9,978 nucleotides of DNA from Candidatus Bathyarchaeota archaeon (GCA_026394315.1 JAPKYM010000317.1:1-9978); one strand, 5' to 3'. Numbered from the stretch's first letter, positions 1 through 6,214 are shown. A program made the numbers and translations. Notes: generated by a model from the letters alone, not told the origin.

Positions 1-1
1 C

Positions 2-580
2 GATGTTGAGGGCGTGGAGGAGCACCGCGGATATAGCATCTTGAATCGAGCCAATCTTGTTGTGGACTCGATGATTGTCCGTTGCCTAAGATCTAGCGGT
101 TTGACTTCGAATCATATTGGCCTGATTACTCCGTACAAAGAACAGCAAAGGCTCCTCTCATCGAGTCTCCGTGACTTGGCAGAGGTCGGAACCGTAGATA
201 GCTTCCAAGGGCAGGAAAGAGACATCGTGATTCTTGATTTTGTGCGCGCTAACCCCGACAAAGATGTTGGCTTCACTCTTCAGCCCAACCGACTCAACGT
301 GGCTCTCAGTCGCGCGCGTCAGAAACTGATAATCGTGGCAAATCTGCCAACCTTCCTGGGCCATGACCAATTCAGCCAACTGATAGAATCAATAAGGTCA
401 ATGCAGAACACAAGTATTCAGCAGATAAATGCGGAACAACTCAGTATAGAACTTCCAAAGTACCGAAAGAGAATGGAGATCCAGATCAGACCAGAGATGG
501 TCGATAGAATCGAGGAACCTGAAGAGCAACCTCCGGCTGCACCGATCACTCCAGTAGGGAACTACCTTGACATATACTGA
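2..580 (+). CDS. SF1 (UPF1/DNA2-like) DNA/RNA helicase, C-terminal end only
   Basis: The reading frame is open from the left edge, so only the last 192 residues of a longer ATP-dependent helicase are visible. The second RecA-like domain is recognisable: a motif IV-like IGLITPYKEQ, motif V (GTVDSFQGQERDIVIL) at about residues 63-78 of the fragment, and motif VI (LNVALSRARQKLIIVAN) with its arginine finger. This set is typical of the UPF1/DNA2 branch of superfamily 1, which unwinds DNA or RNA using ATP. The Walker A and B motifs would lie upstream of the window. A charged, proline-rich tail of about 60 residues follows the helicase core. The stop overlaps the start of mre11 by 14 bases, which suggests co-translation and a role in DNA-end processing alongside Mre11-Rad50. 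Exact subfamily and substrate cannot be told from this fragment. Confidence 0.88.
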   Translation, partial: DVEGVEEHRGYSILNRANLVVDSMIVRCLRSSGLTSNHIGLITPYKEQQRLLSSSLRDLAEVGTVDSFQGQERDIVILDFVRANPDKDVGFTLQPNRLNVALSRARQKLIIVANLPTFLGHDQFSQLIESIRSMQNTSIQQINAEQLSIELPKYRKRMEIQIRPEMVDRIEEPEEQPPAAPITPVGNYLDIY

Positions 581-1847
581 CCAGACAAAACCCGATTTCA
601 CATTCATCCATATGGCAGACACACATCTGGGGCTTAATTGGCCAGCTATAGGTAGGTATGAAAAGATCCAGATTCCTGTCTACGGCAAAGCATTTGGCGC
701 AATAGTGGATGCTGCAATAGAAAAGCAAGTTGACTTTGTAATACATGCAGGAGACCTTGTTAACCGCCCGCGACCACCCACCGCAGCATGGAACCGGATA
801 CTTCAGGAACTCCCCAGACTAAGAAAGGCCGGAATCCCCTTCGTTGTGACAGTCGGCTCACATGATAAACCCGAATCGTATTTCGATAGAGCAGGAGGCG
901 ATGTACTTCAGCTCCTTGACTCAAGATTAGACTTGGCTAAGAGGGTTGACACCGACCAGAATCCGTTCGTTAACTTGAGAACACGAGGAGGCAAAAAGGT
1001 CGCGATCTACGGGTTGGGAGATCACGGTCGCGAACAAGAAGAAAGCCTACAGCAACTTACCAAACATATGACTCAAGAGAGTGATTTTAGCATCCTAGTT
1101 ATGCATGGATCAGTATCCACAATATCGCCATTGATTGGGCCCACGATCAAGACCGAGAAGATCAGTGAACTTCTTTCTAAACGGTATGTCGACTATGTTG
1201 CGCTCGGTCACAACCATAAGAGATGGGAACACAAGGATCTGCACATTTACAATCCCGGCTCCCCCGAGTTTACCAGCTTCGCCGACGCCCCAACATTGGA
1301 CTACGTGATGGAAGGATCAACCCTCAAGGAAGAGACTCGAAAGGTCGCTGAACACGGATATTACTTTGTTGAGGTCAGAGGAGAAATACTCAACGCCCAG
1401 TACCACCATATGTTGACCAGAGATGTGAAGAACGTCCAAATCAGGTTCAATAATGCTACCCCCTCACAGGTTGTTGAGGGAACAAAGCAAGCAATCATAA
1501 AGAACGCCTCAAGCTCGAGTATTGTGCGCCCATTACTGAAGGGCACCCTACATCCATCTACCTCGAGGAGTGAGCTTGACATCAGAGAGATCCTTTCATT
1601 GAGAGAAAGAATGCTCTTCCTGGAGTACCCGATGGTCGACCTAGGTGGCAGTCAAGTCGAAATTGAGTCTGTGCAAGGATCTGACTTTCGACAACTCATC
1701 AATCAATACTTCAAGTCAAGGCTCGGAAAACCCGCCGAGGAAATCACAGAAATTACAGTGAAGCTTGTTCAGCTCTATTCTCAGAAGAGCAAGACAACTG
1801 ACCAAGAAGCCCTAAGCCTAATTGATGGGTGGAACACCAATGATTAG
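567..1847 (+). CDS. mre11: Mre11 double-strand-break repair nuclease
   Basis: This 426-residue protein is a calcineurin-like metallophosphoesterase, the nuclease partner of Rad50 in DNA-end resection. Visible motifs are D18-x-H20 (HMADTHLG), G62-D63, GSHD at 97-100, H180 (VMHG), and H215-x-H217 (GHNH), followed by NPGSPE. The C-terminal part fits the capping and Rad50-binding regions. The start is a TTG at 567. An in-frame stop lies at 555-557, and the next possible start (ATG 612) would remove the first beta strand, so TTG is preferred; AGTAGGGA upstream may serve as ribosome binding site. Two positions are unusual. The residue matching the catalytic His52 of Pyrococcus Mre11 is Asn66, and the metal-ligand Asn84 is Ser98, while the neighbouring His (H99) is kept. 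Family identity is secure, but the level of nuclease activity is uncertain. Confidence 0.95.
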   Translation: MTYTDQTKPDFTFIHMADTHLGLNWPAIGRYEKIQIPVYGKAFGAIVDAAIEKQVDFVIHAGDLVNRPRPPTAAWNRILQELPRLRKAGIPFVVTVGSHDKPESYFDRAGGDVLQLLDSRLDLAKRVDTDQNPFVNLRTRGGKKVAIYGLGDHGREQEESLQQLTKHMTQESDFSILVMHGSVSTISPLIGPTIKTEKISELLSKRYVDYVALGHNHKRWEHKDLHIYNPGSPEFTSFADAPTLDYVMEGSTLKEETRKVAEHGYYFVEVRGEILNAQYHHMLTRDVKNVQIRFNNATPSQVVEGTKQAIIKNASSSSIVRPLLKGTLHPSTSRSELDIREILSLRERMLFLEYPMVDLGGSQVEIESVQGSDFRQLINQYFKSRLGKPAEEITEITVKLVQLYSQKSKTTDQEALSLIDGWNTND

Positions 1848-3915
1848 GCACCTGGAGCTTCACCACTTCGCCTCTCATCAGGACACTGAGATAGAATTCG
1901 GAAGTGGGAAAAACGTCATCATAGGACAAACGGGGTCAGGTAAGACTAACCTCCTGCTAGCGATAGACTTCGCTTTTGCTGGCGAAGTCTCGGAAATCAC
2001 CCTAAGCGAGCTAATTGCGGATGGCGCTGACGCAGCTGAAGTAATCCTGGACTATATTGAACCACGAACTGGACAGAGCTACAGGATCAGCCGTACTTTG
2101 ACCCGTGAGGCTGACGGAACAATCAGTCATGAATGCTCATTATCTAATCTCGACACAAACGAGACAGTACAGAAGCCTAGTCCAGTTCAGAAAACTCTTG
2201 AGTCCCTAGGAGTATCCCCATCAGTATTCAGGCACGTTGTCCATGTTGCACAAGGTAGCTTCGCAGATCTTCTTAAGGAAACCCAAGACAGAAAGAACAC
2301 TCTCGACAGACTCCTCCAGATCTCACAACTTGAAAGTGCTTACCAAGAACTCGGGCGCCAAGATGGACCCATTAGTCAGATAGAATTGCGTAGACAGAGA
2401 AACCTCCAGAAGAAGAGCGCACTTGAAGCGGGCGCTTCCAAACTAGACCAAGAGAGAAAGATCCTCGAGAGAGTAGCCGAAGAACGGCAACAGAAACAGA
2501 TGCAAATCGATGAAGCAATCAAAGAGCGAAATGAACTCGAGAAGACATCCGGAAACACATTGGAGGCTCTGACTGCTCTCCGAGCTAACGAGGATCAGAT
2601 CGCCAAATCGCGCGCTACAATCGCAAGCTCTTCACAACAGATAGAGCCACTCATCGCCAAGCTAGGTCAAATCCTACCCGAACAAGACTTCAACAAGATA
2701 GAGCAACAAAAATCCTCAGAGATCCGGCTCTACCTAGAGAGACTGGAATCCGATATGCGCGCTCAGATCGAGGAAAGCAAAAAACACGAGGAAATATGCA
2801 ATAATGCCCTCGAGAGGGCCGCCCTTATACAGTCACGACTCACTCTTGCGGAAGAAGATAGAAAAGCAATTCTCAACCAAGTAGCCGCTATCAAGACATA
2901 CCTGGATGGTAAAGGGGAGCAGCCGCAAATCGAATGTGACAGGTGCGGTAGCATACTGACCAAAGAGCAATGGGGCAAGCACATAAAGGAAAAACAGGAA
3001 GAAGCGACCAATCTCGAGAAGAAGACTGCAGAGCTGCTGACCAATAGAGAATCTGACAAAGCACTTGCTAGTCAGCAAAAGGTGAAGCTCGAAGAGACCC
3101 GAGCCAACACTGACAGTCTTAAGACTGCCACAATCCTGACAGGACAGATACTTGCCCATCGCCAAGCGATGGAAGACGCATCTGCATCAACAATTCAGTT
3201 ACAAGCAGAGAGAGAACGGCTAGTAGGCGAATTGCGTCTCATCTCCCATGCAGAACCTGTGCTCGCGGATCAAGAGGTCGTAAGCCAAGCTCTAACAATC
3301 AGGCAAAGACTGCAGACGCTATCGATACAAATTGATGATTTGGCCGGCGAGTTAGGTAGGTATGACGAGATACATCTCAAACCTCAACAAAAAAGAGTTA
3401 CAGACGCTGAAGAAGCGACTGACCAGCTCCGAAGGCTTGAGCCGGAAATCATAACTGACGAAAAGAAGATTTCGCTGCTTCAGACAGTAAGATCCGCTCT
3501 TAGAGAAATCCAGCCGGCCGTGAGAAGGGGCTTCGTTTCGAGAATAACACAAAGCGCAAATGACTACCTCACGCGACTCTACGGAGGAGAAGAGATACAG
3601 AAATTCGAACTTACTGAGGATTACGAATTCATTGTGACAAGAGCTGGATACAAACGGCATGCGAAAAGACTTAGCGGGGGTCAACAGGTACTCACGAGCA
3701 TGGCATTTCTGCTGGCTTTGAGCGAGGTACTCAGCCAGCTGGACTTTCTCATCCTTGATGAGCCGACAACACATCTGGATGCCAATCGGAGAAGAGAACT
3801 TGTTGCTGTGCTTGAGAACCTCAGGCGCGTACCCCAGCTGATAATCGTTGACCATCACCCAGAATTGCTTGAAGCAGCGGACACACGCTTTCGAATCTCC
3901 CTCACAAAAGAGTGA
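1840..3915 (+). CDS. rad50: Rad50 ABC-type ATPase with zinc hook
   Basis: Rad50 is the SMC-like ATPase that clamps DNA and gates Mre11. This copy has 691 residues: Walker A GQTGSGKT at 29-36, Q-loop Gln138 (VAQGSF), a coiled-coil arm of about 170-180 residues, a zinc hook C366-D-R-C369 near the centre, the returning arm, signature LSGGQQ at 611-616, Walker B with D640-E641 and D-loop, and the H-loop His at 672 (VDHHPEL). ATG 1840 is chosen because it gives the family-typical N-terminus MIRHLELHHF and follows GGTGGA with six bases between. A TTG at 1822 is possible but adds six unlikely residues. The start overlaps the mre11 stop by 8 bases. The protein is short compared with the roughly 880-1000 residues of Pyrococcus and Methanocaldococcus Rad50, the loss being in the coiled coils. 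All ATPase motifs appear intact. Confidence 0.96.
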   Translation: MIRHLELHHFASHQDTEIEFGSGKNVIIGQTGSGKTNLLLAIDFAFAGEVSEITLSELIADGADAAEVILDYIEPRTGQSYRISRTLTREADGTISHECSLSNLDTNETVQKPSPVQKTLESLGVSPSVFRHVVHVAQGSFADLLKETQDRKNTLDRLLQISQLESAYQELGRQDGPISQIELRRQRNLQKKSALEAGASKLDQERKILERVAEERQQKQMQIDEAIKERNELEKTSGNTLEALTALRANEDQIAKSRATIASSSQQIEPLIAKLGQILPEQDFNKIEQQKSSEIRLYLERLESDMRAQIEESKKHEEICNNALERAALIQSRLTLAEEDRKAILNQVAAIKTYLDGKGEQPQIECDRCGSILTKEQWGKHIKEKQEEATNLEKKTAELLTNRESDKALASQQKVKLEETRANTDSLKTATILTGQILAHRQAMEDASASTIQLQAERERLVGELRLISHAEPVLADQEVVSQALTIRQRLQTLSIQIDDLAGELGRYDEIHLKPQQKRVTDAEEATDQLRRLEPEIITDEKKISLLQTVRSALREIQPAVRRGFVSRITQSANDYLTRLYGGEEIQKFELTEDYEFIVTRAGYKRHAKRLSGGQQVLTSMAFLLALSEVLSQLDFLILDEPTTHLDANRRRELVAVLENLRRVPQLIIVDHHPELLEAADTRFRISLTKE

Positions 3916-4011
3916 CTTAGCCAAGTGGATCAGATCAATGAACCGCGATTTACCTCTAGCTAAATAGCGCCGGATGTCAGAAGTTCTTAATCTATGAGCA
4001 TGTCTATGGAG

Positions 4012-4033
4012 GGCGCGCTGTGAATGGCGCGCC
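4012..4033. other. GC-rich hairpin between rad50 and the radical SAM gene
   Basis: GGCGCGC (4012-4018) pairs with GCGCGCC (4027-4033) around an 8-base loop, a perfect 7-bp stem in a fairly AT-rich spacer. It lies 97 bases after the rad50 stop and 43 before the next start. No T-run follows, so it is not a standard terminator; it may pause or protect the rad50 transcript end or act as a protein-binding dyad. Confidence 0.4.
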
Positions 4034-4051
4034 GCTGCAATTAGGATCAGA

Positions 4052-4060
4052 AAAACTATA
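4052..4060 (+). promoter_or_regulatory. TATA-like box of the radical SAM gene
   Basis: An A/T-rich run ending in ACTATA is centred about 20 bases before the TTG start at 4076. With the usual archaeal TATA-to-start distance of about 25 bases, transcription would begin at or near the start codon, giving a leaderless mRNA. This agrees with the absence of a clear Shine-Dalgarno sequence. Inference from position and composition only. Confidence 0.35.
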
Positions 4061-4075
4061 GATTGCTGATCGTGC

Positions 4076-4699
4076 TTGAATCTAACATCTAGGGCGCTCG
4101 GAGGGTCAGTAGTCTATAGGTATGCCCCTCGATCTCATACGATCTATCTGAACGTGACTAATCGTTGTACCAACGACTGCTGCTTCTGCGTCAAGAACTA
4201 CTCAGACGGGCTATCGGGTTACCACCTCTGGCTTGCAAAAGAGCCGTCCGTCGATGAAATCTGGAACACCTTCCAGAAGGAGGTAAGAGAATCCGATAGT
4301 GAGGTCGTCTGGTGCGGATTCGGAGAACCAACCATGAGACTAGATGTTGTTCTTGACATTACAAGAAGAATAAAGCGGAAACATCCACATATGAAGATCC
4401 GCCTGAACACTGATGGACTTGCACAGTTAAGGGAGAGAAAAAGACGAGTAGCAAGAGAACTCAGAGGTGCCGGCATGGATTCAGTGTCTATAAGCCTCAA
4501 TGCTGAAAGTCAAGAGAAATATGATGAATTATGTAGGCCCTCAATGGCAGGATCATACTGTGCGCTTCTCGATTTCGCAAGAGACTGCAAGAAATACTTC
4601 TCAGAAGTTGTGCTGACCGTGGTGAGTGTTGAAGGAATAGACGCGCTCGCATGTGAGGGTATTGCCAAAGACATTGTATGTGAATTCAGAGTCAGGTAA
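4076..4699 (+). CDS. Radical SAM protein, TatD-linked type
   Basis: This 207-residue protein carries the radical SAM 4Fe-4S motif CX3CX2C at C31, C35 and C38 (NRCTNDCCFC), the SAM-contacting GFGEPT at 81-86, and later strands NTDG (111-114) and SISLNAES (138-145). The stretch SDGLSGYHLWLAKEPS just after the cluster motif matches, by recall, the small radical SAM family often encoded beside or fused to TatD nuclease. No TatD gene is visible within about 4 kb upstream or 5 kb downstream, so this copy seems to be an orphan. Its reaction is unknown. TTG 4076 is the only usable start: an in-frame TGA lies at 4067-4069 and no other start codon precedes the cluster motif. The protein ends soon after the last expected strand (CEFRVR), so it is near full length or slightly short. 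Confidence 0.85.
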   Translation: MNLTSRALGGSVVYRYAPRSHTIYLNVTNRCTNDCCFCVKNYSDGLSGYHLWLAKEPSVDEIWNTFQKEVRESDSEVVWCGFGEPTMRLDVVLDITRRIKRKHPHMKIRLNTDGLAQLRERKRRVARELRGAGMDSVSISLNAESQEKYDELCRPSMAGSYCALLDFARDCKKYFSEVVLTVVSVEGIDALACEGIAKDIVCEFRVR

Positions 4700-4742
4700 G
4701 GCGTTACCGGTTTCGCGCGCTTCCCTGAAGCAAACTGAAAGT

Positions 4743-4788
4743 GATAAATAGATTTCGCGCAGATAATAGATTTCTGGCGACGATAATA
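4743..4788 (+). promoter_or_regulatory. Direct repeats with TATA-like core before the S-component gene
   Basis: Two near-identical units occur in tandem: GATAAATAGATTTC (4743-4756) and GATAATAGATTTC (4762-4774), followed by a half unit GATAATA (4782-4788) whose last base is the A of the start codon. Units recur every 19-20 bases, about two helical turns. The first unit's GATAAATA resembles an archaeal TATA box and would place the transcript start near 4774. The repeats may be operator sites, or duplicated core promoter elements. Confidence 0.45.
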
Positions 4789-5369
4789 TGACTGAAAAAC
4801 CTAAGAGAATCCCCTTTATGTCGGCGCGTCAAGTAGCCTTGACAGCCGTCATCGGCGGTATAGCATTTCTCTGTGAGGCAATAGGCCTGTGGGCACCCAC
4901 ACCTTGGCCTGGCGGCACAATAAACATCGGGGGCTTCGCAATAACCCTCGCGGCGATGGTGGCTGGTCCGTGGGCAGGATGTATCGTTGGCTTTCTCGAC
5001 TTGACGCCTATGGCCGGTTTCGGCCCCATTGCATCCCCGCTTTACTGGTGGACACCTCTGTACACCGCTGCGACATACAAGCCGATATATCGATTGGTGC
5101 AGAAAAACAAGGTGCTAGGTCTGATTGTCTTCTTCATAAGTCAAAGCTTGAACATGGTATTCCCACACAACCTGCTGTTCGCCTGGTGGTTTAGTGCTGT
5201 GACAGAATCGTTCCCAACAGTGCTTAGTGCTTGGTACTACATCACGTTGACAGGTTATCCAATATTCGCCTGGATCTACGTGGTACTGCCTATGATAGTC
5301 TTGGCAACTGCTGCAGACTTCGTTGAACCAAGGTGGTCATGGTTTCCAAGGAGGGCTAAGAAGGATTGA
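4788..5369 (+). CDS. ECF-transporter S-component-like membrane protein
   Basis: This is a 193-residue, very hydrophobic protein with about five to six membrane segments (roughly 16-36, 47-74, 82-95, 108-128, 131-150 and 154-180) and a basic C-terminal end. Length, layout and the opening MSARQVALTAVIGGIAF are those of substrate-binding S components of energy-coupling-factor vitamin/metal importers. A13 and A17 form the AxxxA motif that S components use to dock on EcfT. The stretch INIGGFAITLAAMVAGPWAG resembles the family's second and third segments. No EcfA ATPase or EcfT gene is in view, so it would share a module encoded elsewhere; the substrate cannot be deduced. The start ATG follows GGCGA by seven bases, a weak ribosome site, and sits inside direct repeats. 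A small membrane ORF follows directly. Confidence 0.65.
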   Translation: MTEKPKRIPFMSARQVALTAVIGGIAFLCEAIGLWAPTPWPGGTINIGGFAITLAAMVAGPWAGCIVGFLDLTPMAGFGPIASPLYWWTPLYTAATYKPIYRLVQKNKVLGLIVFFISQSLNMVFPHNLLFAWWFSAVTESFPTVLSAWYYITLTGYPIFAWIYVVLPMIVLATAADFVEPRWSWFPRRAKKD

Positions 5370-5488
5370 CACCTAATCCCTTGGTCCTTGAAATGCCTGA
5401 CATGGTGCGTTACATTGGGTTCATAATTGCGTTCATTGTGATGGCGGCGCTACTCTGGTACGTGAATAAGAGGACCAAGAAAGACTGA
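5366..5488 (+). CDS. Small single-pass membrane protein (40 residues)
   Basis: This short reading frame starts with a TTG that overlaps the stop of the S-component-like gene (TTGA), preceded by a strong GGAGG-type ribosome site at 5350-5354. An internal ATG at 5393 would give 31 residues. The protein has a short polar N-terminus, one membrane helix (YIGFIIAFIVMAALLWYV) and a basic tail (NKRTKKD), so it should sit in the membrane with the tail in the cytoplasm. The coupling suggests a small partner of the preceding membrane protein, loosely like the small accessory proteins of some ECF importers, but there is no recognisable homology. It could also be a chance ORF, although the helix followed by a positive tail and the ribosome site argue against that. 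Confidence 0.5.
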   Translation: MTPNPLVLEMPDMVRYIGFIIAFIVMAALLWYVNKRTKKD

Positions 5489-5564
5489 GGGTCAGTATCT
5501 CAAGCTTGGCGCGCAATTCTCAGAAACTGGATACCTGGATTTCCAAGAGTGTCGCGCGCTAAGC

Positions 5565-5613
5565 CTTTTGTTATTATCATGTCAAATGTGTCTTTGTTCT
5601 TGAACTTTTTCCT
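5565..5613 (+). terminator. T-rich termination zone after the small membrane ORF
   Basis: Several T-runs occur on the + strand about 80-125 bases after the stop at 5488 (CCTTTTG, TTATTATC, TCTTTGTTC and ACTTTTTCC). Archaeal RNA polymerase terminates at such T-runs without a hairpin. The zone lies between convergent genes, where a terminator for the S-component operon would be needed. Confidence 0.4.
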
Positions 5614-5627
5614 TGATTGCCAGGGTC

Positions 5628-5915
5628 TCATGGAAGAACAGGTCTTAGATTCTCGACTATTGTTTTTCCAAGCTTCGTCAAGGAATAGGGTGACTTGGGG
5701 GACACAACCCCGGATCTTGTCAATTCGCCTATATTGTATTCGAAGATACCTTCATTTCCGGCAAGGGAAGTTCTGAATAATTCTTCTCCGGACGTTTCTT
5801 TGCTGGATTTGTCCAAGCCAAGGACTATTCTGATGTTAATGTCAGAACTTGCCACTGTATTGAAGGCCAGCAAGTAGTTGCCCTCATCCTTTTCTTTCTT
5901 GCGGGCCTGGCTCAC
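5628..5915 (-). CDS. Small winged-helix DNA-binding regulator
   Basis: This 95-residue protein is read on the minus strand from a GTG start, with GGAG ten bases upstream. The pattern fits an ArsR/PadR-like winged helix: a first helix around residues 14-33 (LLAFNTVASSDINIRIVLGL), a second helix EELFRTSL, a probable recognition helix IFEYNIGELTRSGVV (57-71), a short wing SPKSPYSLT (72-80) and a closing helix KLGKTIVENL. Such proteins are homodimeric transcription factors, and this one lacks a separate effector domain. No metal-binding cysteines are present, so a redox or metal ArsR role is not supported. It converges with the S-component operon and points away from the tRNA gene. A dyad over its likely TATA box suggests self-regulation. 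ORFs on the opposite strand here are poorer. Confidence 0.65.
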   Translation of the reverse strand: MSQARKKEKDEGNYLLAFNTVASSDINIRIVLGLDKSSKETSGEELFRTSLAGNEGIFEYNIGELTRSGVVSPKSPYSLTKLGKTIVENLRPVLP

Positions 5916-5970
5916 AACTCTTCTTCTCCGTAGGAGTCCTCAAATCCGTTTGGGTTAGCTGGACATTGAA

Positions 5971-5991
5971 ATTAGCTTATAGGTGGCTAAT
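5971..5991. promoter_or_regulatory. Dyad over the probable TATA box of the winged-helix gene
   Basis: ATTAGC (5971-5976) and GCTAAT (5986-5991) form a 6-bp dyad with 9 bases between. Read on the minus strand it encloses CTATAAGC, about 60 bases before the GTG start at 5915, a plausible TATA position with a leader of some 35 bases. Overlap of an inverted repeat with the TATA box is typical of autorepressor sites. This is inference; half-site content was not tested elsewhere. Confidence 0.35.
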
Positions 5992-6037
5992 CAACGTTGT
6001 CAAAATGTCTGATCGAACGGAGGCAATGCATCAGGAT

Positions 6038-6047
6038 AAACATATAA
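6038..6047 (+). promoter_or_regulatory. TATA-like box of the tRNA-Leu gene
   Basis: AAACATATAA stands 27-36 bases before the first base of the tRNA at 6075, a normal distance for an archaeal tRNA promoter with a short 5' leader. No other TATA-like element lies closer. Confidence 0.5.
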
Positions 6048-6107
6048 CGGCTCTAATGCGTGTTAAATTGCCATGCGGGGATACCCGAGTCTGGTCTAAG
6101 GGGCAGG

Positions 6108-6136
6108 GCATCGCGGTTAGATCCGTGATGTGCTAA
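6108..6136 (+). other. tRNA intron 1, non-canonical position 30/31 (29 nt)
   Basis: The intron is a hairpin CATCGCGG/CCGTGATG with loop TTAGAT. A bulge-helix-bulge can be drawn: exon GGCA (6102-6105) pairs with intron TGCT (6131-6134), the 5' bulge is GG plus the first intron G, and the 3' bulge is AA plus exon G6137. Cleavage inside the bulges gives CAGG joined to GCTTAGG. Junctions 31/32 and 32/33 would yield the same mature sequence, but only 30/31 gives the full bulge-helix-bulge. Confidence 0.8.
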
Positions 6137-6143
6137 GCTTAGG

Positions 6144-6166
6144 GGGTGTCCAGATACACCTGAGAT
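6144..6166 (+). other. tRNA intron 2, canonical position 37/38 (23 nt)
   Basis: The inner helix is GGTGT/ACACC with loop CCAGAT. The 4-bp central helix pairs exon CTTA (6138-6141) with intron TGAG (6161-6164), with one G-U pair. The bulges are G-G-G (6142-6144) on the 5' side and A-T-A (6165-6167) on the 3' side. This is a textbook archaeal bulge-helix-bulge and fixes the anticodon as TAG. Confidence 0.88.
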
Positions 6167-6193
6167 ACCCTGTGGCGTAGGCCTTCGTGGGTT

Positions 6194-6211
6194 CGAATCC
6201 CACTCCCCGCA
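6194..6211 (+). repeat. Left copy of an 18-bp tRNA 3'-end direct repeat (candidate att)
   Basis: CGAATCCCACTCCCCGCA, from the T-loop to the discriminator base of the tRNA-Leu gene, is identical to 9562-9579. Similarity ends sharply to the left, while CAA also matches on the right after one mismatch. The intact tRNA keeps this copy. Confidence 0.8.
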
Positions 6212-6214
6212 CCA

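Larger units (their letters stand above)
6075..6214 (+). tRNA. trnL-UAG: tRNA-Leu(UAG) with two introns and encoded CCA
   Basis: All parts of a class II tRNA can be placed. The acceptor stem GCGGGGA (6075-6081) pairs with TCCCCGC (6204-6210), the discriminator is A6211 and CCA is encoded at 6212-6214. The D-stem is CCC/GGG. The anticodon stem CAGG-G pairs with CCCTG (6168-6172), the long variable arm is 6173-6186 with GGC/GCC, and the T-arm is GTGGG-TTCGAAT-CCCAC. Removing introns 6108-6136 and 6144-6166 yields the loop CTTAGGA with anticodon TAG (6140-6142) after U33, and a mature length of 88 bases including CCA. The long variable arm, discriminator A and UAG anticodon together give leucine. 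The 3' end is repeated at 9562-9579, marking it as an integration target. Confidence 0.93.

Noticed and set aside
567..578. TTGACA directly followed by TATACT, resembling bacterial -35 and -10 boxes
   Set aside because: There is no 16-18 base spacer, it lies in overlapping coding sequence, and the genome looks archaeal.
3352..3924. 190-residue minus-strand ORF opposite the rad50 3' end
   Set aside because: The + strand carries the Rad50 signature, Walker B and H-loop there; the antisense frame has no domain character.
4889..5194. 101-residue + frame overlapping the S-component-like gene
   Set aside because: It is an out-of-frame shadow; the other frame has a coherent set of membrane helices and a good stop/start junction.
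5549..5877. Two + strand ORFs opposite the winged-helix gene
   Set aside because: They are mutually overlapping, lack ribosome sites and domain motifs, whereas the minus-strand frame has a winged-helix pattern and an SD sequence.
6116..6122. TTAGAT loop of the first intron hairpin as a possible UAG anticodon
   Set aside because: The stem register gives a 6-base loop and leaves the acceptor, D-arm and CCCTG stem unsatisfied; the 6140-6142 anticodon gives a perfect tRNA.
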